Of a stretch of DNA of 64,000 bases, positions 24,930-38,188 are shown piece after piece. The stretch is from Margaritifera margaritifera (lineage: Eukaryota; Mollusca; Bivalvia; Unionida; Margaritiferidae), in NCBI GenBank assembly GCA_029931535.1, contig JAQPZY010001415.1:1392501-1456500 (forward strand), given 5' to 3'. The notes below the pieces were generated by a model. That model was not told the DNA's origin and did no database searches. It saw nothing but the letters and a program-made list of their open reading frames with translations. The position numbers and the translations under genes were made by a program. Numbering within the stretch: position 1 is the stretch's first letter; each line of letters begins with the position of its first letter.

Positions 24930-26160
24930 ATAATCACAAGGGAAAAACAATCCTAATCTCACGGAATTGTATAAATCCCTTTTATTTATTAACTACATAT
25001 ACTCGGGTTTCGTTTTTCATTGTAACAACGATACCCGAGAGTGAGTTATGTATATTGTACAATATTTCGAAACAGTGAGTTCGGTTCACCCTATGCCGCA
25101 CGTGCGAAGTGCTTTCGATGGGAAAAACCGAATACATCAAGCGCAGGGACGATGATGGGCTGCATCGTCTGTGTATAAATGCCTCACCGTAAGACTAAAT
25201 CTTTACATTACGGAACGTCTTGTCAGTGAGCAGTCTACTTAAGGATTTGCACGTCTTCAGCTGTAGAGGTATGTAAATTATTTATTAATTTATGGTGTAT
25301 ATTTTCTATGTAGCTTCGGCTTGCGTAGTACAATGTAAATATTTTCTATTCTTGTTTCTGACTTAACAAGAGCTTTATATTAGCAATCTAAAGTGGCATT
25401 TTTAGGAAACGTTTAGTACCATAAGATTCTTATCGGACACGTGTAGGTTCACTTTTGAACTTGGTTATTGCTTTGTATTGTCGTGCCGATAATGTAATTT
25501 GTATAACTTACCGTATATAACGTCATTACGTGTTATCGTATATGCCCGTGTCAATCATAATACACGGTGTTAGATTTAATTTCAGCTGATCAGAGTTGAC
25601 GAGGTCCCAGCTATAGAGCTGACCATAGAAGTTGACCATAGCAGCTGTAAGCTAACCATGGCAGCCGTAGAGCTGAATTAACAGTGTGTTGCTTGAGTAG
25701 CAGGTGATCGGGCATTGCTGACCGATTGGTGGGCGCTGATCGCTTGATTGACCAAGGAATTGAACGGTGGTCGGAGACTACCTGTAATGCTGACTGCTTG
25801 ATTGACCAGTGTGACTGATAGCCAAGTGTGCCAGTGACGGAGTGTTTTGGGTTACTCCATATATGTAATCTTTTAGCCGTGGGCTAATTTTGGGTTTTTG
25901 TGATACCCAGTGGTTTGGGAGTGTAAAGATATTTTGTATGATATCTATCCTATTTGTTTGCATCATTTTATTATTTGAATAAAGTGCCTCACTTTTCATT
26001 ATTTGAGGGTATACATTTTTACTATATGAGTAAAATACATCATTTTTACTATCTGAGTAAAACACATCATTCTTTTCGTCGTCTGAGATTACTGTGAATC
26101 CTTAGCCTTTTTCCTTGCACAGTGTATTTATTTATTTGTATTCATATTTGGGTTACATTA
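24930..26160 (+). other. Possible solo LTR or transcription unit start
   Basis: The stretch is less AT-rich than its surroundings and carries a TATA box (tgtataaatgcc, 25174-25180), a splice-donor-like site (tagaggtatgt, near 25266), a cluster of small gctgaccatag repeats (25.6-25.68 kb) and a polyadenylation signal (aataaa, 25978-25983). This fits an LTR promoter-to-poly(A) layout, but no paired LTR, primer-binding site or target duplication was found. Confidence 0.3.
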
Positions 26161-26335
26161 TTAGGTTCTTGCGGATTATGTTAATTTGTCCAATATTTGG
26201 ACCCTATACACGTACGTATTAATCTTCTTTCCATTCAAGTCATTCATCAATAAACATTGCATTTTTATCACCATCAACAGTGTTCTGTTATAAATCCAAA
26301 ATCCAACCCGGTTATCTTGTTACACCTAATCTCAC

Positions 26336-26454
26336 CTGAAATAAAGGATTGTACCAATGTCATGCTGAAATCTAAGAAACAAATCCAGTTCATCTGTGGC
26401 TATCTGAACAGCTCCTGCCTGGTTCAAATTTTCCAATAGACTCCGGGTAATCAG
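26336..26454 (-). CDS. Exon: COR domain (DELDLFLRFQHDIGTILYF)
   Basis: A 119-bp exon with acceptor caactacag and donor TTCAG|gtgaga, entered in phase 0 and left in phase 2. It encodes a helix and then the sequence DELDLFLRFQHDIGTILYF, a hallmark of COR-A regions (F-HD-G-ILYF). It splices in frame to the segment at 16199-16362. The DIRS-like element at 19-24.5 kb lies in the intron between the two. Confidence 0.9.
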
Positions 26455-26639
26455 CTGTAGTTGACAGAAATAAAAAATATCATTTAGAGTGATATATTTT
26501 TTTCTCTTTGTAAAATTCATAGAGTCTTTTTCTTTTTTCATATATGTAAATTTTACTGCCATGATCTGCATCTGCATATGTGATAACGACCAAAACAAAG
26601 TCTCTTGAAGGGACTGAAAATCTACTGGGCAAAAGATTT

Positions 26640-28075
26640 TCCAGGAATTCAAGATAAGACCAATTCTTCCTTTTAACTACGGGGTGTGAAAACTATCTCT
26701 GATATTCTTCAGCTCTAAACAAGATTTTCAAATTAGCCGCTGTGGTGCACATATTGGATGTCAGATTGGCACAATTTTCATTTAGGACAAAGTAGACATC
26801 ATTAGAAGCCTTTTGGTGAAAACCCAATGTCATAATGATCATCCATTCAGGGGAAGTAGATACAAGATTTGCATGACAGCAGTCATGGCAGTCATATTGG
26901 ATGTACTACTGGCACATTTCATTTAGGACCAACTATATATCATAAGAAGTCTATTGGTGAAAACCAGATGTTGATATAGCCATCTTTTTGGGAGTAGAGG
27001 TAACATCATTTTCAAGATAGCCACAATGGTGGTCATGTTGAAGGCAATATTGGATGTCACTTCGGCACCATGTTCATATAAGACCAACTGGACATCAGAA
27101 GAAGTCTTTTGGTGAAAATCCCAAATGTATATATCTTTCTGTTCAGGAGAAGATGGGATAAGATTTTAAAGATGGCTGCCATGGCGACCATATTGGATTT
27201 CAGATCAGTACCATTTATACTTACGACCAACCAGATATCGTAAGAAGTCTTTTAGTGAAAACCCCATGTTGATATGACCATCCATGAAGGAGAGTAGCGA
27301 AAAAAGAGTTTCAAGATGGCCACTGTGGCGGCCATATTAGACTCAAGATTACACCATTTTCATTCAGGTCTAACCCATGCTGATATGACCATCAATTCTG
27401 GAGAAGTAGCGATAACATGATTTTCAAAATAGTTTCGGTGGCGGTCATACTAGACATCTTATTGGCACCAATTTCATTTAGGACCAAGTAGACACGATAA
27501 GAAGTCTTTTAGTGAAAACCCCATGTTAATATGACCGTCCATTCAGGAGTAATAGCAATATCAAGATTTTCAAGATGGCTGACATGGCAGCCATATTCGA
27601 CGCCACATTAGCAACCAAGTGGACCTCATAAGCAGATTTTTAGTGAAAATCTCATGTTGATACGACCATTCATTCAGGAGGAGTAGCGATAACATTATTT
27701 TCAAGACGGCATTGTGTGGTGGCAATATTGGATGTCAGTTCGGCACCATGTTCATTTAAGACCAAACAGCCATCATAAGAAGTCTTTCAGTGAAAACACC
27801 ATGTTGATATGACCATCCATTTAGAAGAAGTAGCGATAACAAGATTTTCAAGGTGGCCACTGTGGTGGCCATATTGGATGTGCGAGCAGCACCATTTTCA
27901 TCTGAGACCAAGTAGACCATAGGATGAATGTATGTGTAAAGTTTTATGGCAATTCCCCGAGTAGCTTAGGAGGAGTAGTGATAACAAAATTGTGCTAACA
28001 TACAGACAGACGTCCGATGACAGACAACATATAATCCAATAATCTCTTTTGGTATATGACCAGTAGAGCTAAATA
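26640..28075 (+). repeat. Repeat family A, copy 3 (complete: head, about 8 units, tail)
   Basis: The best-preserved copy. Head: ttttccaggaattcaagata. Units of about 145 bp carry aagaagtcttttagtgaaaac, accatccattcaggag and atggcggccatattggat. Tail: acagacagacgtccgatgac then tatgaccagtagagctaaa. It begins about 190 bp upstream (plus sense) of the COR exon at 26336-26454. Confidence 0.85.
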
Positions 28076-28339
28076 TACATGTGGAACTTTTTTCTCTATA
28101 ATTTATTTGATAAGAATTCCATGTAAATTTACCGACCTACAAACTACAAATTAAGACTTTATTTATTACACTATAATAAATTGTGCTGATGTTACATGGT
28201 GACGTAAAATATTTAAGTTCAAAGTTTGTAGTGTTCAAAGTTCTCAGTTATTAAATACATGTGGATAAAAAAAGAATTTCGAGATAGAAAAGAAGTCTCT
28301 TTACAAGTCCCCAAATTCATACGTGTTTCCAAATATGCT

Positions 28340-28990
28340 CTAATGGTATAAGCACAACATGAATGTGTACTCTATTGGTAGAAACACAGCATGAATGTGT
28401 AATCCATTGGTACAAGCACAACATGCATATTTACTTTATTGGTACAAACACAGCATGGATGTGTACTCTGTTGGTACAAACACAACATGAATGTGTACTC
28501 TATTGGTACAAGCACAAATGCATGCATACTCCATTGGTATAAAAACAGCATGCATGTGTACTATGTTGGTACAAGCACAACATGCATGTATACTCCATTG
28601 GTGTAAAAACAGCATGAATGTGTACTTTATTGGTACAAACACAGCATGGATGTGTAGTCTTTTGGTACAAACGCAGCATGCATGTGTACTCTATTGGTAC
28701 AAACACAGCATGCATGTGTACTCTGTTGGTACAAACACAGTATGCATGTGTACTCTATTGGTACAAACACGGCATGAATGTGTACTCTGTTGGTACAAAC
28801 ACAGCACGCATGTGTACTCTGTGGGTACAAACACACTATGCATGTATACTCCGTTGGTATAAACACATCATGGATATGTATTCTATTGGTACAAACACAG
28901 CATGGATGTGTACTCTATTGGTACAAACACAGCATGCATGTGTACTTTATTGGCACAAACATAGCATGCATGTATACTCAACTGGTAATT
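28340..28990 (+). repeat. 32-bp minisatellite, about 20 copies
   Basis: Consensus near attggtacaaacacagcatg followed by catgtgtactct. Because 32 is not a multiple of three, three units make one 32-codon period and all frames stay open on both strands. The resulting long frames on both strands are by-products of the repeat, not genes. Confidence 0.95.
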
Positions 28991-29708
28991 GCAAGCAAGG
29001 TATAACTGACTTAAAAATCCTATAATTTACTTATTGGGAGCTGACAATTGTCAGAACACTCAAACTCTCTATTTAGATGTGACAGGCATTGATATTATTG
29101 ATAAACTGTTTAAGCATTGCGTTGGAACACATGTCACTCTGTGAATCATGAAACCTCAGTCACAGTGACATAATTATAAATAACATTACAATCAAGGCTT
29201 TTTGTTGAAAATAACCCTAATCAGTTTCATACATCTACAAACTGCAGTGCATATAAAACTAATTTCAAAGCATGAACTCAACAAATATTAATCTGGCATA
29301 ACTTTAATTCTAATCCTGCAAAATACATATTGACAAAAAATGATTTAAGTGTATTTATCCAATCAGACTCCAGCCGCACAAAACAAATAAGTGATCGTTG
29401 AATAATATCTCCTTTATATTCGGCAAGAAGAAACAGTAAAAATATAACTGAAAGTATTATTTGAAATCTTCTCATGCTAAGAATCCATAAAACTTATTTC
29501 AGATAAAGAGTGCATTTCTCTACATAGTTACATAGTGAATCTATCCCAAATTACTTCGTACCATAAAACTTATTTCAGATAAAGAGTGGATTTCTCTACA
29601 TAGTAAATCTATCACATAATACTGGGTACCATTAGTGATAATAGTCTTCCAAACTCAAATAATAAACATTTGTCATGGATGTATTAAATTGTGTGTGTTA
29701 ATGTGTAC

Positions 29709-29960
29709 CTTCACTCCAGCAGCCTTGAGCCTCATGAGCTCTTGTTCCAGGGGAATCCACCGTGTGGGTATCTCCTCTCCCCAGTATGACTGCTGAGATG
29801 CCACCTCTACAATTTTCCTCTTCAAATCCTCTAATTTGCTGTCTACAACAGTGTTGTCAATGGCAAAGTCCTCATTAACCAAGTGAAACCTGGTAGGTTT
29901 GTCTCTTAGATAAGTGCGGATCTCTCTAAAATACCTCTCACAGATCTCATAATGGTTGAT
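29709..29960 (-). CDS. Exon: end of Roc and start of COR
   Basis: The 252-bp exon is phase 0 at both ends (acceptor ctatttttag, donor AAG|gtacac). It encodes YFREIRTYLRDKP, followed by a segment rich in charged residues and ending in RWIPLEQELMRLKAAGVK. This is the linker from the Roc alpha-5 helix into the COR domain seen in invertebrate Roc-COR proteins; the TRWIPLEQEL stretch matches the conserved RW-LE pattern at the start of COR. It lies about 7.5 kb downstream of the G4 exon, and the intron between them contains the large 72/49-bp satellite. Confidence 0.85.
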
Positions 29961-30224
29961 CTAAAAATAGGGAGAAGATTGGCACAAACTGAGTAATGGC
30001 AAACCCACATACTTTATCACTGATAACAATATTTATAGAATTCATCAGAATTTGTGTGTTTTCAACCATTGCTAACATTAATTGATTTTGGTTTGATATG
30101 TAAGGTAGGAAACAGGATCTGCCAGAAATTATACTACTGATGACCCTTGATTCCACCTGACATACATTTTCATGAAAACTTTTACTGATTCATCAGGACT
30201 GTAATATCCACTGTTCTACACAAA

Positions 30225-31000
30225 TATTCAACAGGAAAAGGAAAATCCATTCCACAGAAAACTGGGACAATTAGACCGTTTCTTTTGTCTGCTGAGTTCT
30301 GAAACTATTCCTGATCTTCTGAAGCAATAAAAAAAATTTCAAAATCAATGCTACAGCAGCCATATCGCATGCAAGATCAGCATCATTTTCATTTAGAACT
30401 AACTAGACATCAAAAGAAGCCTATAGGATAAAGCCATATGTCAATAGAACCATCCATTCAGGCAAAGTAGTGATAAAATTTTCAAGATGGGTGCCACGAT
30501 GGCCTTATTTGATGTCAGATTACCTTCATTTTCAATCAGGATCAACTTAATACCATAATCATTCTTCTGGTGAAAACACAATGTTGATATGACTTTCCAT
30601 TAAGGAGGAGCAGCAATCACAACATGTTCAAGATGACTGCCATGTGTTCATACTGGATGTAGAATTAGCACCATTTTCATCAAGGACCAACTGAATATCA
30701 TGAGAAGTCTTTCTGTGAAAACTCCATACTGATATGACCATCTATTCAGGAGACGTAGCAACAATAATATTTTCAAGATGGCCACTGTTGAGGCCATATT
30801 GGATGTCCAAGTATCACCATTTTCATTTTTGACCAACATAACCCTGGCATGAACGTATATGTAAAGTTTCATGTCAGTCCTCCGAGTAATTCAGGAGAAG
30901 TACGAATAACAAACTTGTGTTAACGGTTAGATGGACAATACACGACGTATGACAGACCATCCCATAACCCCTTCTGGTCTATGACCAACAGAGCTAATAA
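30225..31000 (+). repeat. Repeat family A, copy 4
   Basis: A diverged head (aaactgggacaattagacc), about four units (catcattttcatttagaactaactagacatc, ccattcaggcaaagtagtgataa) and the tail (aggagaagtacgaataac, cttctggtctatgaccaacagagctaa). Same orientation as the other copies. Confidence 0.8.
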
Positions 31001-32490
31001 ACACAATGACTGGGGAGAAAAGGCAAATTGCAAGACTGAAATGGATAGAACTAAATGAAATTAAGGCAAAAGAGACCTGAATTTAGCAAAAGTCTTGAGC
31101 GGGCAGGAGACACGTATTATACCACATTAAGTCCAAGGAAAAGAAGGATGATATTCCAAATGATGGACGTGACCAAGGCATTGAACTAGGGATGTGTTTA
31201 TTTCTGTTCTTAGACCCCCAATTACTAATTGGAGGAAATATTCACCTTGGACTGGGGACTTCTTTCAGGAAAAAGGATAGCAAAGTTATATTGGCACGTA
31301 ATGTATTACCACCATTAAGTAGCAACCCCAGTACAGGGCATATATTCCCTGGAATTGTCCCAGTTTTACATGGTCACTACACTTTTCCCATATGATATTA
31401 TGAATGCTATAAAATATATATAAAATAAAAGCCAATACAATTGTTTCTAAATAGGCATTATTTGTTAGTGTTATTTATTTAAATTTACACTTTATCACAA
31501 GCTGAAAAGTAAATTATAGATAATAGACGCTTCCTGTACAAATTCAACAGTTCAGTGACTCGTGCGTAACATGCGGTTCATCTCGAAAATTGTGACTTGG
31601 TTAATGGCTGAATATTCATGAAAATTTCCAGCCAATCAGAAAAGTGAATGACAGTTAGTGCGGAATTTCAAGAAATAATTTATCACAAGCCATGCTGAGG
31701 ATATTTTTATGCAAATTTAAATATCGATTGTATGCAATCTTCAAGGTATATAAATATTCTTCCCATACCATTAGATTCTGCACATTCAGATCTTTAATTT
31801 GATATATAAAATGTGTATCGCAAAGGAAAAAAACTGTGCCAGATATTCTTTCAAACGTAAGAAACGTTTGAAAATTTCAGCTTCTCCATGCATGTGGTAG
31901 AGACACAATCTTGAATATTTAATGATATTTGTAAACAAACGTTGCTAACCAGTGGTTTAAAACCATATCGATCAATAAATGTTCATAATAGAGTTGTTTT
32001 GACTTACGGCTATCAAATAAAATGATCTATATTGATATGTAGCATTTATTCATATATTTTAAATGCAATCTTGATGCATGACATTTTTACGAATTCGTCG
32101 AGACAGAATCATTCTTCAGACATAACCATTCGACCCCATATAGTCATTATTACACTGTGGTTATGTCAATCCACCTTATTTAGCACTTCTTAAACACATT
32201 AGCTCTAGCCAGCAAGTTTGCCATTGATAAATGACACAAGTGATCACATTATGTTTTATACTGGGCAACGTTGTCTCAGAATGTTCTTGTTTCTCAGGAA
32301 CCATAAAGCATGCCTATTAAGTCTGAGAATCAACCATCCAAACTCTTTCCAGTAATCTGAAAGAATTTATAAAGGCATAAAATCTCAACAAAAATATTTA
32401 TATCATATCCATCTTAATTTTAAGGTAAAATTATCTAAGGTTCATGTCCTATTTTGTTGTATCCCTCAATATGGTGTTTGTTTTGTTGTA
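31001..32490. other. Intron sequence without recognisable gene
   Basis: AT-rich. A 67-codon plus-strand frame at 31192-31395 shows no domain. Nothing else seen. Confidence 0.5.
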
Positions 32491-32494
32491 TGGC

Positions 32495-35400
32495 TTTACA
32501 TGCACCTATATTACCCTAAGTGTATGCCCAGAATTCTTAAGTTTCTTTATTACCCTATATTACCCTAAGTGTAAGCCATCTTCAACTGATCTTTAAAGCC
32601 CAGAATTCTTAAGTTTCTTTATTACCCTATATTACCCTAAGTGTAAGCCATCTTCAACTGATCTTTAAAGCCCAGAATTCTTAAGTTTCTTTATTACCCT
32701 ATATTACCCTAAGTGTAAGCCATCTTCAACTGATCTTTAAAGCCCAGAATTCTTAAGTTTCTTTATTACCCTATATTACCCTAAGTGTAAGCCATCTTCA
32801 ACTGATCTTTAAAGCCCAGAATTCTTAAGTTTCTTTATTACCCTATATTACCCTAAGTGTAAGCCCAGACTTCTTAAGTTTCTTTATTACCCTATCTTAC
32901 CCTAAGTGTAAGCCATCTTCAACTGATCTTTAAAGCCCAGAATTCTTAAGTTTCTTTATTACCCTATATTACCCTAAGTGTAACCCATCTTCAACTGATC
33001 TTTAAAGCCCAGAATTCTTAAGTTTCTTTATTACCCTATATTACCCTAAGTGTAAGCCCAGAATTCTTAAGTTTCTTTATTACCCTATATTACCCTAAGT
33101 GTAAGCCATCTTCAACTGATCTTTAAAGCCCAGAATTCTTAAGTTTCTTTATTACCCTATATTACCCTAAGTGTAAGCCCAGAATTCTTAAGTTTCTTTA
33201 TTACCCTATATTACCCTAAGTGTAAGCCATCTTCAACTGATCTTTAAAGCCCAGAATTCTTAAGTTTCTTTCTTACCCTATATTACCCTAAGTGTAAGCC
33301 ATCTTCAACTGATCTTTAAAGCCCAGAATTCTTAAGTTTCTTTATTACCCTATATTACCCTAAGTGTAAGACATCTTCAACTGATCTTTAAAGCCCAGAA
33401 TTCTAAAGTTTCTTTATTACCCTATATTACCCTAAGTGTAAGCCATCTTCAACTGATCTTTAAAGCCCAGAATTCTTAAGTTTCTTTATTACCCTATATT
33501 ACCCTAAGTGTAAGCCATCTTCAACTGATCTTTAAAGCCCAGAATTCTTAAGTTTCTTTATTACCCTATATTACCCTAAGTGTAAGCCATCTTCAACTGA
33601 TCTTTAAAGCCCAGAATTCTTAAGTTTCTTTATTACCCTATATTACCCTAAGTGTAAGCCCAGAATTCTTAAGTTTCTTTATTACCCTATATTACCCTAA
33701 GTGTAAGCCATCTTCAACTGATCTTTAAAGCCCAGAATTCTTAAGTTTCTTTATTACCCTATATTACCCTAAGTGTAAGCCATCTTCAACTGATCTTTAA
33801 AGCCCAGAATTCTTAAGTTTCTTTATTATCCTATATTACCCTAAGTGTAAGCCCAGAATTCTTAAGTTTCTTTATTACCCTATATTACCTTAAGTGTAAG
33901 CCATCTTCAACTGATCTTTAAAGCCCAGAATTCTTAAGTTTCTTTATTACCCTATATTACCCTAAGTGTAAGCCATCTTCAACTGATCTTTAAAGCCCAG
34001 AATTCTTAAGTTTCTTTATTACCCTATATTACCCTAAGTGTAAGCCCAGAATTCTTAAGTTTCTTTATTACCCTATATTACCCTAAGTGTAAGCCATCTT
34101 CAACTGATCTTTAAAGCCCAGAATTCTTAAGTTTCTTTATTACCCTATATTACCCTAAGTGTAAGCCATCTTCAACTGATCTTTAAAGCCCAGAATTCTT
34201 AAGTTTCTTTATTACCCTATATTACCCTAAGTGTAAGCCATCTTCAACTGATCTTTAAAGCCCAGAATTCTTAAGTTTCTTTATTACCCTATATTACCCT
34301 AAGTGTAAGCCCAGAATTCTTAAGTTTCTTTATTACCCTATATTACCCTAAGTGTAAGCCATCTTCAACTGATCTTTAAAGCCCAGAATTCTTAAGTTTC
34401 TTTATTACCCTATATTACCCTAAGTGTAAGCCATCTTCAACTGATCTTTAAAGCCCAGAATTCTTAAGTTTCTTTATTATCCTATATTACCCTAAGTGTA
34501 AGCCCAGAATTCTTAAGTTTCTTTATTACCCTATATTACCTTAAGTGTAAGCCATCTTCAACTGATCTTTAAAGCCCAGAATTCTTAAGTTTCTTTATTA
34601 CCCTATATTACCCTAAGTGTAAGCCATCTTCAACTGATCTTTAAAGCCCAGAATTCTTAAGTTTCTTTATTACCCTATATTACCCTAAGTGTAAGCCCAG
34701 AATTCTTAAGTTTCTTTATTACCCTATATTACCCTAAGTGTAAGCCATCTTCAACTGATCTTTAAAGCCCAGAATTCTTAAGTTTCTTTATTACCCTATA
34801 TTACCCTAAGTGTAAGCCATCTTCAACTGATCTTTAAAGCCCAGAATTCTTAAGTTTCTTTATTACCCTATATTACCCTAAGTGTAAGCCATCTTCAACT
34901 GATCTTTAAAGCCCAGAATTCTTAAGTTTCTTTATTACCCTATATTACCCTAAGTGTAAGCCATCTTCAACTGATCTTTAAAGCCCAGAATTCTTAAGTT
35001 TCTTTATTACCCTATATTACCCTAAGTGTAAGCCATCTTCAACTGATCTTTAAAGCCCAGAATTCTTAAGTTTCTTTATTACCCTATATTACCCTAAGTG
35101 TAAGCCATCTTCAACTGATCTTTAAAGCCCAGAATTCTTAAGTTTCTTTATTACCCTATATTACCCTAAGTGTAAGCCATCTTCAACTGATCTTTAAAGC
35201 CCAGAATTCTTAAGTTTCTTTATTACCCTATATTACCCTAAGTGTAAGCCATCTTCAACTGATCTTTAAAGCCCAGAATTCTTAAGTTTCTTTATTACCC
35301 TATATTACCCTAAGTGTAAGCCCAGACTTCTTAAGTTTCTTTATTACCCTATATTACCCTAAGTGTAAGCCATCTTCAACTGATCTTTAAAGCCCTGAAT

Positions 35401-36897
35401 TCTTAAGTTTCTTTATTACCCTATATTACCCTAAGTGTAAGCCATCTTCAACTGATCTTTAAAGCCCAGAATTCTTAAGTTTCTTTATTACCCTATATTA
35501 CCCTAAGTGTAAGCCCAGAATTCTTAAGTTTCTTTATTACCCTATATTACCTTAAGTGTAAGCCATCTTCAACTGATCTTTAAAGCCCAGAATTCTTAAG
35601 TTTCTTTATTACCCTATATTACCCTAAGTGTAAGCCCAGAATTCTTAAGTTTCTTTATTACCCTATATTACCCTAAGTGTATTCCATCTTTAACTGATCT
35701 TTAAAGCCCAGAATTCTTAAGTTTCTTTATTACCCTATATTACCCTAAGTGTAAGCCATCTTCAACTGATCTTTAAAGCCCAGAATTCTTAAGTTTCTTT
35801 ATTACCCTATATTACCCTAAGTGTAAGCCATCTTCAACTGATCTTTAAAGCCCAGAATTCTTAAGTTTCTTTATTACCCTATATTACCCTAAGTGTAAGC
35901 CATCTTCAACTGATCTTTAAAGCCCAGAATTCTTAAGTTTCTTTATTACCCTATATTACCCTAAGTGTAAGCCATCTTCAACTGATCTTTAAAGCCCAGA
36001 ATTCTTAAGTTTCTTTATTACCCTATATTACCCTAAGTGTAAGCCCAGAATTCTTAAGTTTCTTTATTACCCTATATTACCCTAAGTGTAAGCCATCTTC
36101 AACTGATCTTTTAAGCATCGAATTCTTAAGTTTCTTTATTACCCTATATTACCCTAAGTGTAAGCTATCTTCAACTGATCTTTAAAGCCCAGAATTCTTA
36201 AGTTTTTTTATTACCCTATATTACCCTAAGTGTAAGCCCAGAATTCTTAAGTTTCTTTATTACCCTATATTACCCTAAGTGTAAGCCATCTTCAACTGAT
36301 CTTTAAAGCCCAGAATTCTTAAGTTTCTTTATTACCCTATATTACCCTAAGTGTAAGCCATCTTCAACTGATCTTTAAAGCCCAGAATTCTTAAGTTTCT
36401 TTATTACCCTATATTACCCTAAGTGTAAGCCCAGAATTCTTAAGTTTCTTTATTACCCTATATTACCCTAAGTGTAAGCCATCTTCAACTGATCTTTAAA
36501 GCCCAGAATTCTTAAGTTTCTTTATTACCCTATATTACCCTAAGTGTAAGCCATCTTCAACTGATCTTTAAAGCCCAGAATTCTTAAGTTTCTTTATTAT
36601 CCTATATTACCCTAAGTGTAAGCCCAGAATTCTTAAGTTTCTTTATTACCCTATATTACCCTAAGTGTAAGCCATCTTCAACTGATCTTTAAAGCCCAGA
36701 ATTCTTAAGTTTCTTTATTACCCTATATTACCCTAAGTGTAAGCCATCTTCAACTGATCTTTAAAGCCCAGAATTCTTAAGTTTCTTTATTACCCTATAT
36801 TACCCTAAGTGTAAGCCATCTTCAACTGATCTTTAAAGCCCAGAATTCTTAAGTTTCTTTATTACCCTATATTACCCTAAGTGTAAGCCATCTTCAA
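32495..36897. repeat. Satellite array of interleaved 72-bp and 49-bp units
   Basis: The long unit (72 bp) runs attaccctaagtgtaagcca, tcttcaactgatctttaaag, cccagaattcttaagtttct, ttattaccctat. The short unit (49 bp) lacks the 23-bp block between gtgtaagc and ccagaattc. About 65 units in 4.4 kb, mostly identical. Rare marker variants (ttattatcctat at 33829 and 34487; attaccttaagtg at 33888 and 34546) recur 658 bp apart, showing higher-order duplication. The array lies within the intron between exons 37521 and 29960. Confidence 0.97.
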
Positions 36898-37335
36898 TGT
36901 TTGGAACTAACTCTGGAACAAAACTTATTCTGCAAAAACAGTTTTTCTATCCCAGACCTTTGCCCCCCCCCCAATCAATAGGTCTCTTTAAAACCTTAAG
37001 TTCAAGCCGTCTACAAACTTTTGGAAAGATTCATGGTCTAGAACTAAAGTTATGATGCAAAAAACATTTGTTCCTCTTTCAGTCACAGTAGCCTTGACAT
37101 TTGACCTTTTTTGATCCCAGAATCAATTCTCTTCTTTCAGTCATAGTGGCCTTTACCTTTCACGTAGCGACCCTGAAACAGACCGACGTTTTTATTAGGC
37201 TAAGTGCAAGCCATCCACAAAGTCTGGGCTATGTCTGTGAAGTACAAATAATGTTGTTGTGCAGAAACTATTTTTCTCCTTTCAGTCAAAGTGACCTTGA
37301 CCTCTGACCCTGAAATCTGAAATCGACCAGCTTCT
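36898..37335 (+). repeat. Diverged repeats related to the satellite flank (ctttcagtcacagtggccttgacctttgacc)
   Basis: Three diverged units carry taagtgcaagccatc-acaaa, tctggaac-aaagttatg-tgcaaaaa, tttctcctttcagtcacagtgaccttgacctttgaccc and gaaatcaataggtct. The 'aagtgtaagccatc' word is shared with the satellite unit, so the satellite may have been seeded from this dispersed repeat. CTTGACCTTTGACC words are abundant in bivalve genomes (general knowledge). Confidence 0.65.
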
Positions 37336-37520
37336 TTCTTATATCAAGTGCAAGAAATCCAAATAGTTTGATAACTGTTGATTGTGGAGTTACTGTGCTG
37401 AAACAAACAGATGGAGAGACGAACCACATTATAACATAATATGTCCTGCCTTATGGCGAGCATATAAAAGGAGGAAAAGACAAACTTTGCTACACCTTGA
37501 CATCTGGCATTATGCTGTAC

Positions 37521-37627
37521 CTGTGTAATTTTATCCAAATGTGTTCCCACCAGAATCACAGGTGGGATGCTGGCTTCTGGGGATGGAGCACAGGAATGTA
37601 TGGAGTTTAACCAAACTTCAATCAGTT
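37521..37627 (-). CDS. Exon: Roc G4 motif (THLDK)
   Basis: A 107-bp exon lies between acceptor ttattttcag and donor CAG|gtacag. It joins the preceding exon in phase 1 and leaves in phase 0. The product segment reads as an amphipathic helix (LIEVWLNSIHSCAP) and then PPVILVGTHLDK, a hydrophobic beta strand plus the G4 guanine-specificity motif in its Roc form (THxDK). This fits the Roc fold directly after switch II. Confidence 0.85.
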
Positions 37628-38188
37628 CTGAAAATAAATCTCAAATTACCAACCTGTTTTTTAAGTTTTAGGATTTCCATAAATATCAAATAGGTGACAG
37701 GTATTTTAACACAACATATCCCATAACTGAATGCAGGTATATTAGTGATGTTCATCTTCATATGATACATTGCAATCTTGCAACAAAAAACTCATCATGG
37801 CCTACATATTGAGCCCGCCCCTGAGCTTGAATAATAAGGGTATTTATTTAGCTAAATAAAGGTAAGAGCCTATTGAGTTCACCCCTGAACTTCAAATAAT
37901 GCCTGCCCCCAAACTTCAATAATAAGGGTATTTATTTAGCTAGATAAAGATAAGAGATAGCTGAAGCTAAATTCTAAATCTGAAGAATGTGACTGCTATG
38001 TCGAGCTACTGCCCAGACGGACTTGACAAACAATGAACTAAAAATGAATGTTTTCAGATGCTGTTCTTGATCTTCTATTATCTCTTCTTTCCTCTGGGAA
38101 ATAAAGCTGTGTTCAGACTGTGTATTACTGTATAACATTACCAAGAATAATAAGTTTATTATTGTATTAACTAGTTGCTCAGACTCAC

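Noticed and set aside
28436..29025. Long frames on both strands rich in Cys, Tyr and Thr
   Set aside because: They are translations of the 32-bp minisatellite and have no start context or homologues that I recognise.
32495..36897. Possible CRISPR array or chromosome end
   Set aside because: There are no unique spacers; the differences are whole-block deletions. Exons of the same gene lie on both sides, so it is not a telomere.
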